A stretch of DNA of 5,561 nt from Acidimicrobiaceae bacterium (GTDB lineage Bacteria; Actinomycetota; Acidimicrobiia; Acidimicrobiales; Palsa-688), in the NCBI GenBank assembly GCA_030838025.1, contig JAUTXM010000132.1:1-5561 (forward strand), given 5' to 3'. Below are positions 1-5,086 of this stretch, piece after piece (within the stretch, counting starts at the first letter, position 1; every line of letters begins with the position of its first letter). The notes beneath the pieces are model-generated. The model was given only the letters and a program-made list of their open reading frames with translations. It ran no database searches and was not told the origin of the DNA. The position numbers and the translations under genes were made by a program.

Positions 1-1
1 C

Positions 2-208
2 TCCATGCGAGACGAGCTGGTCGAGCTGTGCGGCGCCTCGGTGTACCAGCTGGTGGCCGGTTACCTCGACGCCCGGGTCGGCAACAGTCGTGGGGCTCGT
101 TCGGGTCCGGGTCCGGGTGCGGGTGCGGGTTCGGGTGCGGTTTCGGGTTCGGGTTCGGTCGGCCTGCCGCTGCCCCACCCCGCAGTCCGACGCGCCGATT
201 CTCCATAG
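2..208 (+). CDS. 3' end of an unrecognised gene with a Gly-rich C-terminal tail (5' partial)
   Basis: The frame is open from the left edge to TAG at 206-208, so this is probably the last 68 codons of a longer gene. The ATG at position 5 has no visible upstream context and need not be the start. The first part (SMRDELVELCGASVYQLVAGYLDARV) looks like the amphipathic C-terminal helices of a folded cytoplasmic domain. After VGNSRGAR the protein changes to a Gly/Ser/Ala/Pro tail of about 20 residues in which GGT alternates with NCG codons, then ends GLPLPHPAVRRADSP. I do not recognise the family. The tail is coded by a hexamer repeat and was probably added by repeat expansion near the original stop. 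An alternative is that only the first 26 codons are truly conserved. It converges on the gene ending at 380. Confidence 0.55.
   Translation, partial: SMRDELVELCGASVYQLVAGYLDARVGNSRGARSGPGPGAGAGSGAVSGSGSVGLPLPHPAVRRADSP
101..160 (+). repeat. Hexamer tandem repeat, NCGGGT x10 (imperfect)
   Basis: Ten consecutive 6-nt units are seen: TCGGGT, CCGGGT twice, GCGGGT twice, TCGGGT, GCGGTT, TCGGGT twice, TCGGTC. The unit is a multiple of three, so copy-number change adds or removes Gly-X dipeptides (SG, PG, AG) without shifting frame. The reverse complement, ACCCGN, matches the hexamer tract at 5354-5383. Confidence 0.9.
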
Positions 209-246
209 GCCTTCCTAGCCCTTGCCCTAGCTCGCTCGGGCTTGGG

Positions 247-275
247 CGGGCTCCGCCGGCCCGTTCTGAAGTCTT
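247..275 (+). terminator. Weak hairpin after the left-edge gene
   Basis: CGGGCT (247-252) pairs with GGCCCG (258-263), including one G-T pair, around a 5-nt loop. It is followed by TTCTGAAGTCTTT, which is pyrimidine-rich but has no real T run. It lies 38 bp after the TAG at 206-208. It could help end that gene's transcript, but such hairpins are common by chance at this GC content. Confidence 0.2.
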
Positions 276-280
276 TCCTA

Positions 281-304
281 GCAAAAGGTCACCGCCACGG
301 TGAC
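281..304 (-). terminator. Hairpin plus TTTT, possible terminator of the TIM-barrel gene
   Basis: On the minus strand GTCACC (304-299) and GGTGAC (293-288) form a perfect 6-bp stem around a 5-nt loop, followed by CTTTTGC. This has the shape of a short intrinsic terminator. It lies about 75 nt past the stop of the minus-strand gene ending at 380. The stem is short and the T run has only four bases, so efficiency may be low. Confidence 0.4.
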
Positions 305-310
305 TTAGTG

Positions 311-349
311 CAAACAAAGGCCCGACTGCCGGCCCTGCGGGCCCCGGCA
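311..349 (-). terminator. GC-rich hairpin with T-rich trailer, first of two behind the TIM-barrel gene
   Basis: On the minus strand TGCCGG (349-344) pairs with CCGGCA (332-327). Inside it CCC/GGG closes a GCA triloop, leaving a 2-nt bulge. After a 7-nt GTCGGGC comes CTTTGTTTG. The T-rich part is interrupted and displaced from the stem, so this is an imperfect intrinsic terminator. With the hairpin at 281-304 it makes a tandem pair in the convergent spacer. Confidence 0.35.
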
Positions 350-379
350 CGACCCGCCGCCAGGCGGCGCTCCGGAGAT

Positions 380-1333
380 TCAGGCGCGGAGGGCTCGGAG
401 TACCGGCCAGGCGGCAGGGTCGGTTCCGGGCCATTCGTACACGCTGCCGCCGACGCTGCCCGTGTCCTTCGCCGCCTTGACGAACCCGTTCATGTCACCG
501 AGGCCGATCCCGTCGACGCTGACGCCGCCGATGGGATTGATCGGTGCGGCGGCCGCCGAGCCCAGATCGCGGCGCAGGCGTCTCACGCTGTCGACGGTAT
601 AGCGGTAGGCATCCCGGAACCCTGAACTTGCCAGCCGGCCGGTCCAGTACGCCATTGGGAGCCAGGCGTCATACGACGGGGCGATGGCGGCGTAAGGGAA
701 GTTCGGCCAGTACTTGGGATTGACGACCTCAAGCAGGGTGGGCGGCAGGACGATGGCCCCGAGTGGCCGGCCAGGCAGGGCGTGGCGAAGCTGCTGGGAC
801 AACGAAACGAGGGCCGCGTTGCGTTGCTCCACGTCCGCGACATCCGTCGATTCGATATCCACGGCGACCCCGTCGGCCGGCAGCCTGCCTATTTCGAGGA
901 GGCGGGCCATGTCGTCGGCCAGGTTGACCAGCGTGGGCAGGTACCACACCACGACCGAAAGCCTGCGCTGGTGAGCCCGGCGGATGAGGGGCAAGAGGCG
1001 GTCCGCCTCCAGGACCGTGGCGGGCCCGGTCTGCGACGCCGCCTGGACGTACAGCGTCTGAACCCCGGCAGCTGCCATGGCGTCGACGTCGGCCAGGCCG
1101 AACCGTGGAATGCCACCAGTGAAGGTGTCGCTCCAGGAGTACATGTCGACCCATGTGCCGAGGCCTTCGTATGGCCCGTGGGCGCGCCCGAAGGCAGCTG
1201 CTTCGTCGACGTGGCCGGACTGACCGGGGAGGATCAAACTGACAGCGGCGCTGACCAGCACCACCGCGATTGCCGCGGCCAAGGCGACCATGATCGGTCG
1301 CGACGACCTTCGTTCCGCTGCGCCTCCCCGCAC
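380..1333 (-). CDS. Membrane-anchored or secreted TIM-barrel, glycoside hydrolase-like protein
   Basis: This 317-aa protein starts at GTG 1333 and stops at TGA 382-380. The N-terminus has Arg-rich residues 2-12 followed by a hydrophobic segment at about 14-35, so it is a signal anchor or signal peptide. There is no lipobox and the protein has no Cys. From about residue 57 the sequence fits a (beta/alpha)8 barrel: GLGTWVDMYSW, then VQTLYVQAAS (92-100), SVVVWYLPT (126-134), DGVAVDIES (154-162), LGAIVLPPT (191-199), AWLPMAYW (223-230), PIGGVSV and a final GSVYEW. D159 and E161 in DGVAVDIES sit where many barrel glycosidases keep acidic catalytic residues. I infer a sugar-related fold or activity outside the membrane, but the substrate is unknown and catalysis is unproven. 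An ATG at 1291 would remove the Arg-rich n-region and has no better ribosome site, so GTG is preferred. It follows the 62-aa gene after 28 nt, probably in one transcript. Confidence 0.8.
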   Translation of the reverse strand: MRGGAAERRSSRPIMVALAAAIAVVLVSAAVSLILPGQSGHVDEAAAFGRAHGPYEGLGTWVDMYSWSDTFTGGIPRFGLADVDAMAAAGVQTLYVQAASQTGPATVLEADRLLPLIRRAHQRRLSVVVWYLPTLVNLADDMARLLEIGRLPADGVAVDIESTDVADVEQRNAALVSLSQQLRHALPGRPLGAIVLPPTLLEVVNPKYWPNFPYAAIAPSYDAWLPMAYWTGRLASSGFRDAYRYTVDSVRRLRRDLGSAAAAPINPIGGVSVDGIGLGDMNGFVKAAKDTGSVGGSVYEWPGTDPAAWPVLRALRA

Positions 1334-1361
1334 CAGGAGCGAGACTCTACCGAGCGAGCGA

Positions 1362-1550
1362 CTATGTCGGCGAGTGATCGGCTTCTTGGTCGGAGAACTC
1401 CTCGTCTTCCTCGTCCTCAGTTGCGAGGCACCACGACGCGTGATCCTCGTCGGGTTCAGCGCCGCATTCGGGGCAGGGTTCTACTATCACCTCGGCCGAG
1501 CGCTTTAAGGCGCGCGCTTCTTCGAAGCGCCGATGCCGTCCCTTTTTCAC
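1362..1550 (-). CDS. Small protein with a possible zinc site and an acidic tail
   Basis: The 62-aa reading frame begins at GTG 1550, preceded by a clear GGGGAG ribosome site (1562-1557) with a 6-nt spacer, and ends at TAG 1364-1362. Residues 2-17 are basic and helical (KKGRHRRFEEARALKR). Residues 26-41 carry C26-x2-C29-x7-H37-x3-C41, which could bind one zinc. Residues 45-58 are strongly acidic. I do not recognise the family; a nucleic-acid- or protein-binding adaptor is possible, but no function is shown. It lies immediately upstream of the TIM-barrel gene on the same strand (28-nt gap), so the two are probably co-transcribed. The good ribosome site and the metal-ligand pattern make it more credible than the overlapping plus-strand frames. 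Confidence 0.65.
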   Translation of the reverse strand: MKKGRHRRFEEARALKRSAEVIVEPCPECGAEPDEDHASWCLATEDEEDEEFSDQEADHSPT

Positions 1551-1556
1551 GCGGTG

Positions 1557-1562
1557 CTCCCC
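1557..1562 (-). promoter_or_regulatory. Ribosome binding site of the 62-aa gene
   Basis: GGGGAG on the minus strand lies 6 nt before GTG 1550. It is the best ribosome site in the window and fixes the start of the small gene. Confidence 0.6.
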
Positions 1563-1585
1563 GATGAGACGAGCTTGACGTCGAG

Positions 1586-1591
1586 AGTCTA
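1586..1591 (-). promoter_or_regulatory. Candidate -10 box for the 62-aa / TIM-barrel operon
   Basis: TAGACT on the minus strand matches the actinobacterial TANNNT pattern. It would start a transcript about 30 nt before the GTG at 1550, leaving room for its ribosome site. No convincing -35 box is seen at 16-18 nt, so this is a tentative call. Confidence 0.25.
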
Positions 1592-1664
1592 CCGCTGCAT
1601 CGTTCGAGCGGGCGTCGTCCCGACGGTGTCATCGTCAGCCGGGTACTCGAGGTCGCGGTGGCGA

Positions 1665-1670
1665 TAGCCT
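1665..1670 (+). promoter_or_regulatory. Candidate -10 box for leaderless expression of the 81-aa gene
   Basis: TAGCCT (TANNNT) ends exactly 6 nt before GTG 1677, the spacing expected if transcription begins at or next to the start codon. The only purine run upstream, AAGG at 1672-1675, is one base from the GTG and cannot act as a ribosome site. No -35 box is clear. The rest of the 126-bp divergent spacer (1551-1676) shows no further gene. Confidence 0.35.
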
Positions 1671-1676
1671 CAAGGC

Positions 1677-1922
1677 GTGGACACTCCGCTGGACATCGAC
1701 GCCATGATCGGCCGGTTCCAGGCCCGAGCCAAGGCAGTGCGCCAGCGCGGCATACCGCCGATCGAGGGAGCCGACCGCAAAAGGTTCATCGACCAGGCCC
1801 GCATCGACTTCCTCGACTACGCCATGATCGGCGATGCCGAGGCGACGCTCGACGACGGGATCCTCACATTGCGCATCGACCTTCGGCCCAAGCCCGCGGA
1901 TTCAGACGGGGTCGTGCCTTAG
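1677..1922 (+). CDS. Conserved-looking small cytoplasmic protein, function unknown
   Basis: This 81-aa protein starts at GTG 1677 and stops at TAG 1920-1922. It has no signal peptide, membrane segment or Cys. Residues 5-24 are a probable helix (LDIDAMIGRFQARAKAVRQR), followed by GIPPIEGADRKRF, a second helix (RKRFIDQARIDFLDYAM, about 34-50), then GDAEATLDDGILTLRIDL (52-69), which reads as a beta hairpin. The sequence resembles a short hypothetical protein that I recall from Acidimicrobiia; I cannot name a domain and this was not checked. GTG 1677 is chosen over ATG 1704 because residues before the ATG look native and the GTG sits behind a well-placed TANNNT box. The last 21 bp overlap the 3' end of the RNase D gene on the other strand, so both transcripts must run into each other. 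Confidence 0.75.
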   Translation: MDTPLDIDAMIGRFQARAKAVRQRGIPPIEGADRKRFIDQARIDFLDYAMIGDAEATLDDGILTLRIDLRPKPADSDGVVP

Positions 1923-3299
1923 GGTCGAGCCGGTCGGCACGGTCGGCACGGTCGGCACGGTCGGCACGGTCGGCACGGTCGGCACGGCGTCTTCGATTGC
2001 ATCCACGCCATCCAAGGGGTCGAGGAGGTCCAGGGCGTCGATTGCGTCGACCGGGACTTGTGGGTCGGCGGCGGGGAGCGGTTCCAACGGGTCTCGTTGT
2101 TCGACCCTGTCGGGCGCTTGGTGCGTGCTGAGAGGGCGGTGGGAACGCGCTTCGAGGACTAGCCGACCCGCTCCTTGGAAGGCGAGGGCGGCGTCGCCAC
2201 CGACCAAGCGGGCCAAGTGCTGGCCGACCAGTTGGGCCCGCCATCCACTGGCCAGGCGCGAGGTTGGCTCGTCGGAGAGAAAGGCGACCAGATCGGACCG
2301 CGTGGCGAGCAACGAGGCGTCGATCCGCTCGTCTCGTGAAAGTTGCGCGATCCACGCCGCAGCCAAGGCAACGGCGGGGCGCCAGTTGCGATCGACCTCA
2401 TCGGCGGGCGGAAGCTGCAGCGCCTCGTCGGGCAACTGGCGACCGCGGGTGATGGCATCGAGGATCTGCGACGGTACGTCCCCCCGAAGGTGACGGCCGT
2501 CGAGACCTCGTATGGCGCGCAGCGCCGCCGTCGTCCCTGGCTGGCCGTGAACGATCGCCTGCAGCCCCAGGTCGGGGAGGACGAAGCGGACCGGTTGGTT
2601 GACCTCCCGTCCGCGCAGTTCCCGCCAGGCCGACACCTCCTGGGCCACGCCGCGGGCGGGGCCGCGAAGTTGGCGGGCGTCGCGCAGCTTCCACCAGGCC
2701 CGTGCGGGATCGCTTGGACCAACGGCGCGCTGGCGCAGCCGCTCGCACTCCTCCTCGGCCCATGACAAGCGCCCCCGCTCCGTGAGCTGTTTGGCGATGA
2801 CGTCGGCCAGATCGAGGAGGTGGGCCACGTCGTCGGCCGCATAGGCCAGCTGCCCGGCGCTCAAGGGGCGGACGCTCCAATCGGTCAACCGGTCGCCTTT
2901 TTGCAGGCGCAGGTCGAGGAACGTGTGGACCAGCGCCGACAGCGAAGCCAATCCGTGCCCGAGGAATGCCGCCGCGATCTGGGTGTCGAACAGCTGGCTC
3001 GGGCGGGCCCCGCACGCTTGGAACAACACCTCGAGATCCTGATCAGCGGCGTGCGCAACGAGGATCGCCTCCCCGGTGAGGACCGTGGCGAAGGATCGGA
3101 AGTCGACGGCCAAGGGGTCGATGAGCGCAACCCCCGCGGGCCGGCCGGCGCTCGACGGCCACGCCACCTGCACCAGCGCCAAGTCGGGCCAATAGGTCCG
3201 CTCCCGGTGGAACTCGGTGTCGAGGGCATAGCGTTCAACCCCGACGAGGTGGTCGATCAGCTGGCCGAGCGCACTCTCGGTATCGATCAGGTCTGGCAC
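1902..3299 (-). CDS. rnd: Ribonuclease D-type 3'-5' exoribonuclease with HRDC domain and VPT-repeat tail
   Basis: The DEDDy exonuclease core is complete: exo I DTE at D27/E29, exo II HAADQDLEVL with D88, and exo III YAADDVAHLLDL with Y153 and D157. The family-typical DWSVRPLSAGQLAYAADD stretch surrounds exo III. An HRDC domain follows at about 210-285, then a second helical region to about 400. RNase D trims RNA 3' ends, including tRNA precursors, in the cytoplasm. The start is set at GTG 3299, which puts D27/E29 close to D28/E30 of the E. coli enzyme; AGGAG lies 14 nt upstream, which is long. TTG 3326 would add 9 residues and has no ribosome site. At 465 aa it is about 90 longer than the E. 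coli enzyme (375). The excess includes an acidic Pro/Asp/Leu tail (about 405-438), six VPT repeats (439-456) and GSTLRHDPV. The catalytic core looks intact, so activity is expected. Confidence 0.92.
   Translation of the reverse strand: MPDLIDTESALGQLIDHLVGVERYALDTEFHRERTYWPDLALVQVAWPSSAGRPAGVALIDPLAVDFRSFATVLTGEAILVAHAADQDLEVLFQACGARPSQLFDTQIAAAFLGHGLASLSALVHTFLDLRLQKGDRLTDWSVRPLSAGQLAYAADDVAHLLDLADVIAKQLTERGRLSWAEEECERLRQRAVGPSDPARAWWKLRDARQLRGPARGVAQEVSAWRELRGREVNQPVRFVLPDLGLQAIVHGQPGTTAALRAIRGLDGRHLRGDVPSQILDAITRGRQLPDEALQLPPADEVDRNWRPAVALAAAWIAQLSRDERIDASLLATRSDLVAFLSDEPTSRLASGWRAQLVGQHLARLVGGDAALAFQGAGRLVLEARSHRPLSTHQAPDRVEQRDPLEPLPAADPQVPVDAIDALDLLDPLDGVDAIEDAVPTVPTVPTVPTVPTVPTGSTLRHDPV
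1932..1985 (-). repeat. Perfect 9-nt tandem repeat x6 in the 3' end of rnd
   Basis: Six identical copies of GGTCGGCAC (plus strand) run without interruption. On the minus strand they read GTGCCGACC, coding VPT six times, near the C-terminus of RNase D. All copies are identical at the wobble positions, which indicates recent expansion by slippage or unequal exchange instead of selection on protein sequence alone. The tract begins 9 bp past the stop of the opposing 81-aa gene. Confidence 0.95.
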
Positions 3300-3360
3300 A
3301 GACTGGCAGCAAGCTCCTCTGCCCAACCGCCAGTCGATGGTGGCGGTCGAAGGACGCCTG

Positions 3361-3366
3361 ATTGTA
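3361..3366 (-). promoter_or_regulatory. Candidate -10 box for rnd
   Basis: TACAAT on the minus strand differs from TATAAT by one base. It lies in the 130-bp gap between the permease stop and the rnd start, and would give a 5' leader of about 55 nt containing AGGAG at 3318-3314. The -35 region at a 17-nt spacer reads ACCGGA, a poor match. If real, rnd is transcribed independently of the ABC pair upstream. Confidence 0.4.
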
Positions 3367-3401
3367 GGTCGTCGCCGGCCGCGTCCGGTGTGACCTCGCG
3401 T

Positions 3402-3437
3402 GCGCCTGGGCGTGTGCCTGGGTGTGTGGCTAGGTGT
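3402..3437 (+). repeat. Imperfect 12-nt tandem repeat x3 across the permease stop codon
   Basis: Three units are seen on the plus strand: GCGCCTGGGCGT, GTGCCTGGGTGT and GTGGCTAGGTGT. The third unit holds the permease stop (TAG on the minus strand, 3432-3430), and the other two lie downstream of the gene. The CTG of the first two units corresponds to CTA in the third, so one base change separates the stop-bearing copy from the others. Confidence 0.6.
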
Positions 3438-4236
3438 GGCGGGAAATGAAGCCCCGGGAGCGGAACACCCGCAGCATCCGCGTGACGAACGCGGCGGCCA
3501 AGACGGCGGTTATGACGCTGCCGATCGCGGCCAGGGCCAGCTGGTCCCACGGCAGCGCGTGACCGGCGACCACGTCGCGGGCGGCCGCGAAGGCGTGGGT
3601 CGTCGGAAGGATGGCGGCGAGCGGCTGGAGTAGGCCAGGGAGGGCCGTCACCGGGTAGAACACACCGGAAAGCGGCATTATCAGGGCGATCAGGCCCCAG
3701 GCCAGGATCTCGGCCCCCTGACCGACCCGCAGGATGATGCCGATGACGACCAGGCCGATCGACCAGCCCACGATCAGCAGGATGGCGATGATCGGGATCA
3801 GGGCGATGCCCACGTCGGTGATCCGGAAGGCGAACAGGGCCAGCGCCACGATGGAGACGGTCCCCACGCCCATGAGCAGCTTGGCCAGTCCGAACAGGGC
3901 CACGCCCGCGACGAACTCGAACTCGGTCAGCGGCGTCACCATCAAGTTGAGGAGATTCCGCGACCAGGTCTCCTCCATGAATCCCGTGGCCAGGGATATC
4001 TCCGCCTGGAAGACGACGTGGAACAAGATGATTCCGGCAAGGAGGAACGCCACGCCCTTGGGCCCGGTCCCTGAGGTTCGGCTGAAGTACACGCCCAGCG
4101 AACCGAACAAGATGGCGTCGACCACGGGCCAGAACACCACGTCGAACCAGCGCTGGGGCGCCCGCTGGAGTACGTAGGCGTGGCGGCGGGCCACGGTTCG
4201 GACCCGCAGCCACGACGTCGAACTCGTCGCGCTCAT
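3430..4236 (-). CDS. ABC-2 type transporter permease
   Basis: This 268-aa protein has six predicted membrane segments at about 31-51, 62-84, 109-137, 142-169, 175-196 and 231-253. That is the usual size and topology of an ABC-2 (DrrB/NodJ-like) permease. The conserved stretch PLSGVFYPVTALPGLLQPLAAILPTTHAF (188-216) is typical of this family. Between the second and third segments, EETWSRNLLNLMVTPLTEFE (88-107) resembles the cytoplasmic loop or coupling helix seen in related permeases. ATG 4236 overlaps the ATPase stop by 4 bp (ATGA), so translation is probably coupled and the two proteins made in balance. The pair is likely an exporter of a lipid, drug or polymer; the substrate cannot be read from the sequence. 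The C-terminus (FRSRGFISRHT) ends inside a 12-nt tandem repeat. Confidence 0.9.
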   Translation of the reverse strand: MSATSSTSWLRVRTVARRHAYVLQRAPQRWFDVVFWPVVDAILFGSLGVYFSRTSGTGPKGVAFLLAGIILFHVVFQAEISLATGFMEETWSRNLLNLMVTPLTEFEFVAGVALFGLAKLLMGVGTVSIVALALFAFRITDVGIALIPIIAILLIVGWSIGLVVIGIILRVGQGAEILAWGLIALIMPLSGVFYPVTALPGLLQPLAAILPTTHAFAAARDVVAGHALPWDQLALAAIGSVITAVLAAAFVTRMLRVFRSRGFISRHT

Positions 4237-4982
4237 CGGGCCCGCTCGCCTTCGGTCTCGGCCAAGTGGAGGAAGACTCCTTCCAGGTCGTCGCGGCCGA
4301 AGAATGCCGCCACCTCGTCGGGCGAGCCGTCGGCGACGACCCGCCCGCCGGAGAGGAAGACGACCCGCTGGCAGAGGCGCTCAACCTCGGTCATGTTGTG
4401 GCTCGTGACGAGCAGAGCCGTGTCATCCTCGGCGCAGATCCGGGCCAGGCCGGCCCGGACCTTGTGGGCGACATCGGGATCGAGCGACGCCGTCGGTTCG
4501 TCGAGGATGAGGAGTCGAGGGCGGTGGAGGGTCGCCTTGACGATCCCGACGAGCGTGCGCTGGCCCGAGGACAACTCGTTGCCCATGTTGGCGGCGAGAT
4601 GGGCGATGCCGAAGCGGTCGAGGGCCTCCTCGACCGCGGGACCGGGGTGCGCCAGCCCGTACAGCTTGGCGAACAGGGTCAAGAACTCGCGGACCCGCAG
4701 CCGTTCGGGCAGCGGGAGGTAGCCGGCTGCGAATCCCACGTGCGCCATGGCCCGACTCCGCTCGGCGGGCAGCGTGTGGCCCGCGATCTCGACCACGCCC
4801 TCGTCGGGTCGCACCACGCCGAGCAACATCATGAGCGTGGTGGTCTTGCCCGCTCCGTTGGGGCCGAGCAGGCCGACCCGCTCCCCCGGGTCCACGGACA
4901 GGTCGACGCCCGCCACGGCGAGGGTCCGCCGGTAGCGCTTCACCAAGGCGGTAGCGCGCAAGACGGTTTGGCCCGAGGACAT
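4233..4982 (-). CDS. ABC transporter ATP-binding protein (exporter type)
   Basis: This 249-aa nucleotide-binding subunit has Walker A GPNGAGKT at 40-47, signature LSSGQ at 137-141, Walker B LLILDE at 157-162, D-loop SLD at 166-168 and switch His H195 in VTSHN. It would power the permease coded directly downstream. The segment that normally holds the Q-loop glutamine reads VGFAAGYLPLPERL (82-95) and contains no Gln; some NodI/DrrA-like exporters that I recall also carry a divergent sequence here. The C-terminal LEGVFLHLAE is typical of ATPases paired with ABC-2 permeases. ATG 4982 is the start; the upstream GGAT is a weak ribosome site. The ATPase is the first gene of the operon, divergent from the secreted protein beginning at 5087. 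Confidence 0.93.
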   Translation of the reverse strand: MSSGQTVLRATALVKRYRRTLAVAGVDLSVDPGERVGLLGPNGAGKTTTLMMLLGVVRPDEGVVEIAGHTLPAERSRAMAHVGFAAGYLPLPERLRVREFLTLFAKLYGLAHPGPAVEEALDRFGIAHLAANMGNELSSGQRTLVGIVKATLHRPRLLILDEPTASLDPDVAHKVRAGLARICAEDDTALLVTSHNMTEVERLCQRVVFLSGGRVVADGSPDEVAAFFGRDDLEGVFLHLAETEGERAR

Positions 4983-5086
4983 GGATCCAGTCTCGCAGCG
5001 GCCTGCGACGCCAGCATCTGGTTTTCGAAGCGCGGGTGGAGGCGACCCGCCGCGCGGACCGCGCCCGAGCCTTATCCTGGCGCTTC
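4983..5086. other. Divergent intergenic region between the ABC operon and the secreted-protein gene
   Basis: These 104 bp must hold promoters for both directions. The only clear box is TATCCT at 5073-5078 (+). For the ATPase, GAGACT ends 6 nt before its ATG on the minus strand but lacks the leading T of a -10 box. A small CCAG/CTGG inverted repeat (5011-5021) has only a 4-bp stem. No operator or riboswitch is recognised. Confidence 0.4.
5073..5078 (+). promoter_or_regulatory. Candidate -10 box before the secreted-protein gene
   Basis: TATCCT (TANNNT) ends 8 nt before ATG 5087. No purine-rich ribosome site lies between the box and the ATG, so a leaderless or near-leaderless mRNA is plausible. 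No -35 box is seen at the usual distance. Confidence 0.35.

Noticed and set aside
1575..1603. TTGACG as a -35 box for the 81-aa gene, with CATCGT at -10
   Set aside because: The TTGACG is a good match but the -10 partner fits at only three positions, and the TANNNT box next to the GTG explains the start better.
1932..1985. CRISPR-like array
   Set aside because: The units are 9 nt, contiguous and without spacers, and no cas gene is nearby; it is a coding microsatellite.
1834..2493. A 219-codon plus-strand open frame opposite the 3' part of rnd
   Set aside because: It lies antisense to conserved RNase D sequence and its product is Ser/Arg-rich with repeats that are the mirror of the 9-nt tract.
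3287..4384. A 365-codon minus-strand open frame over the permease
   Set aside because: It overlaps a clear six-segment permease in another frame of the same strand, its product is Arg/Pro/Gly-rich without motifs, and it spans the permease-ATPase junction.
5011..5021. CCAG-CAT-CTGG inverted repeat followed by TTTT as a terminator
   Set aside because: The stem has only 4 bp and it sits between divergent genes where no transcript is expected to end.
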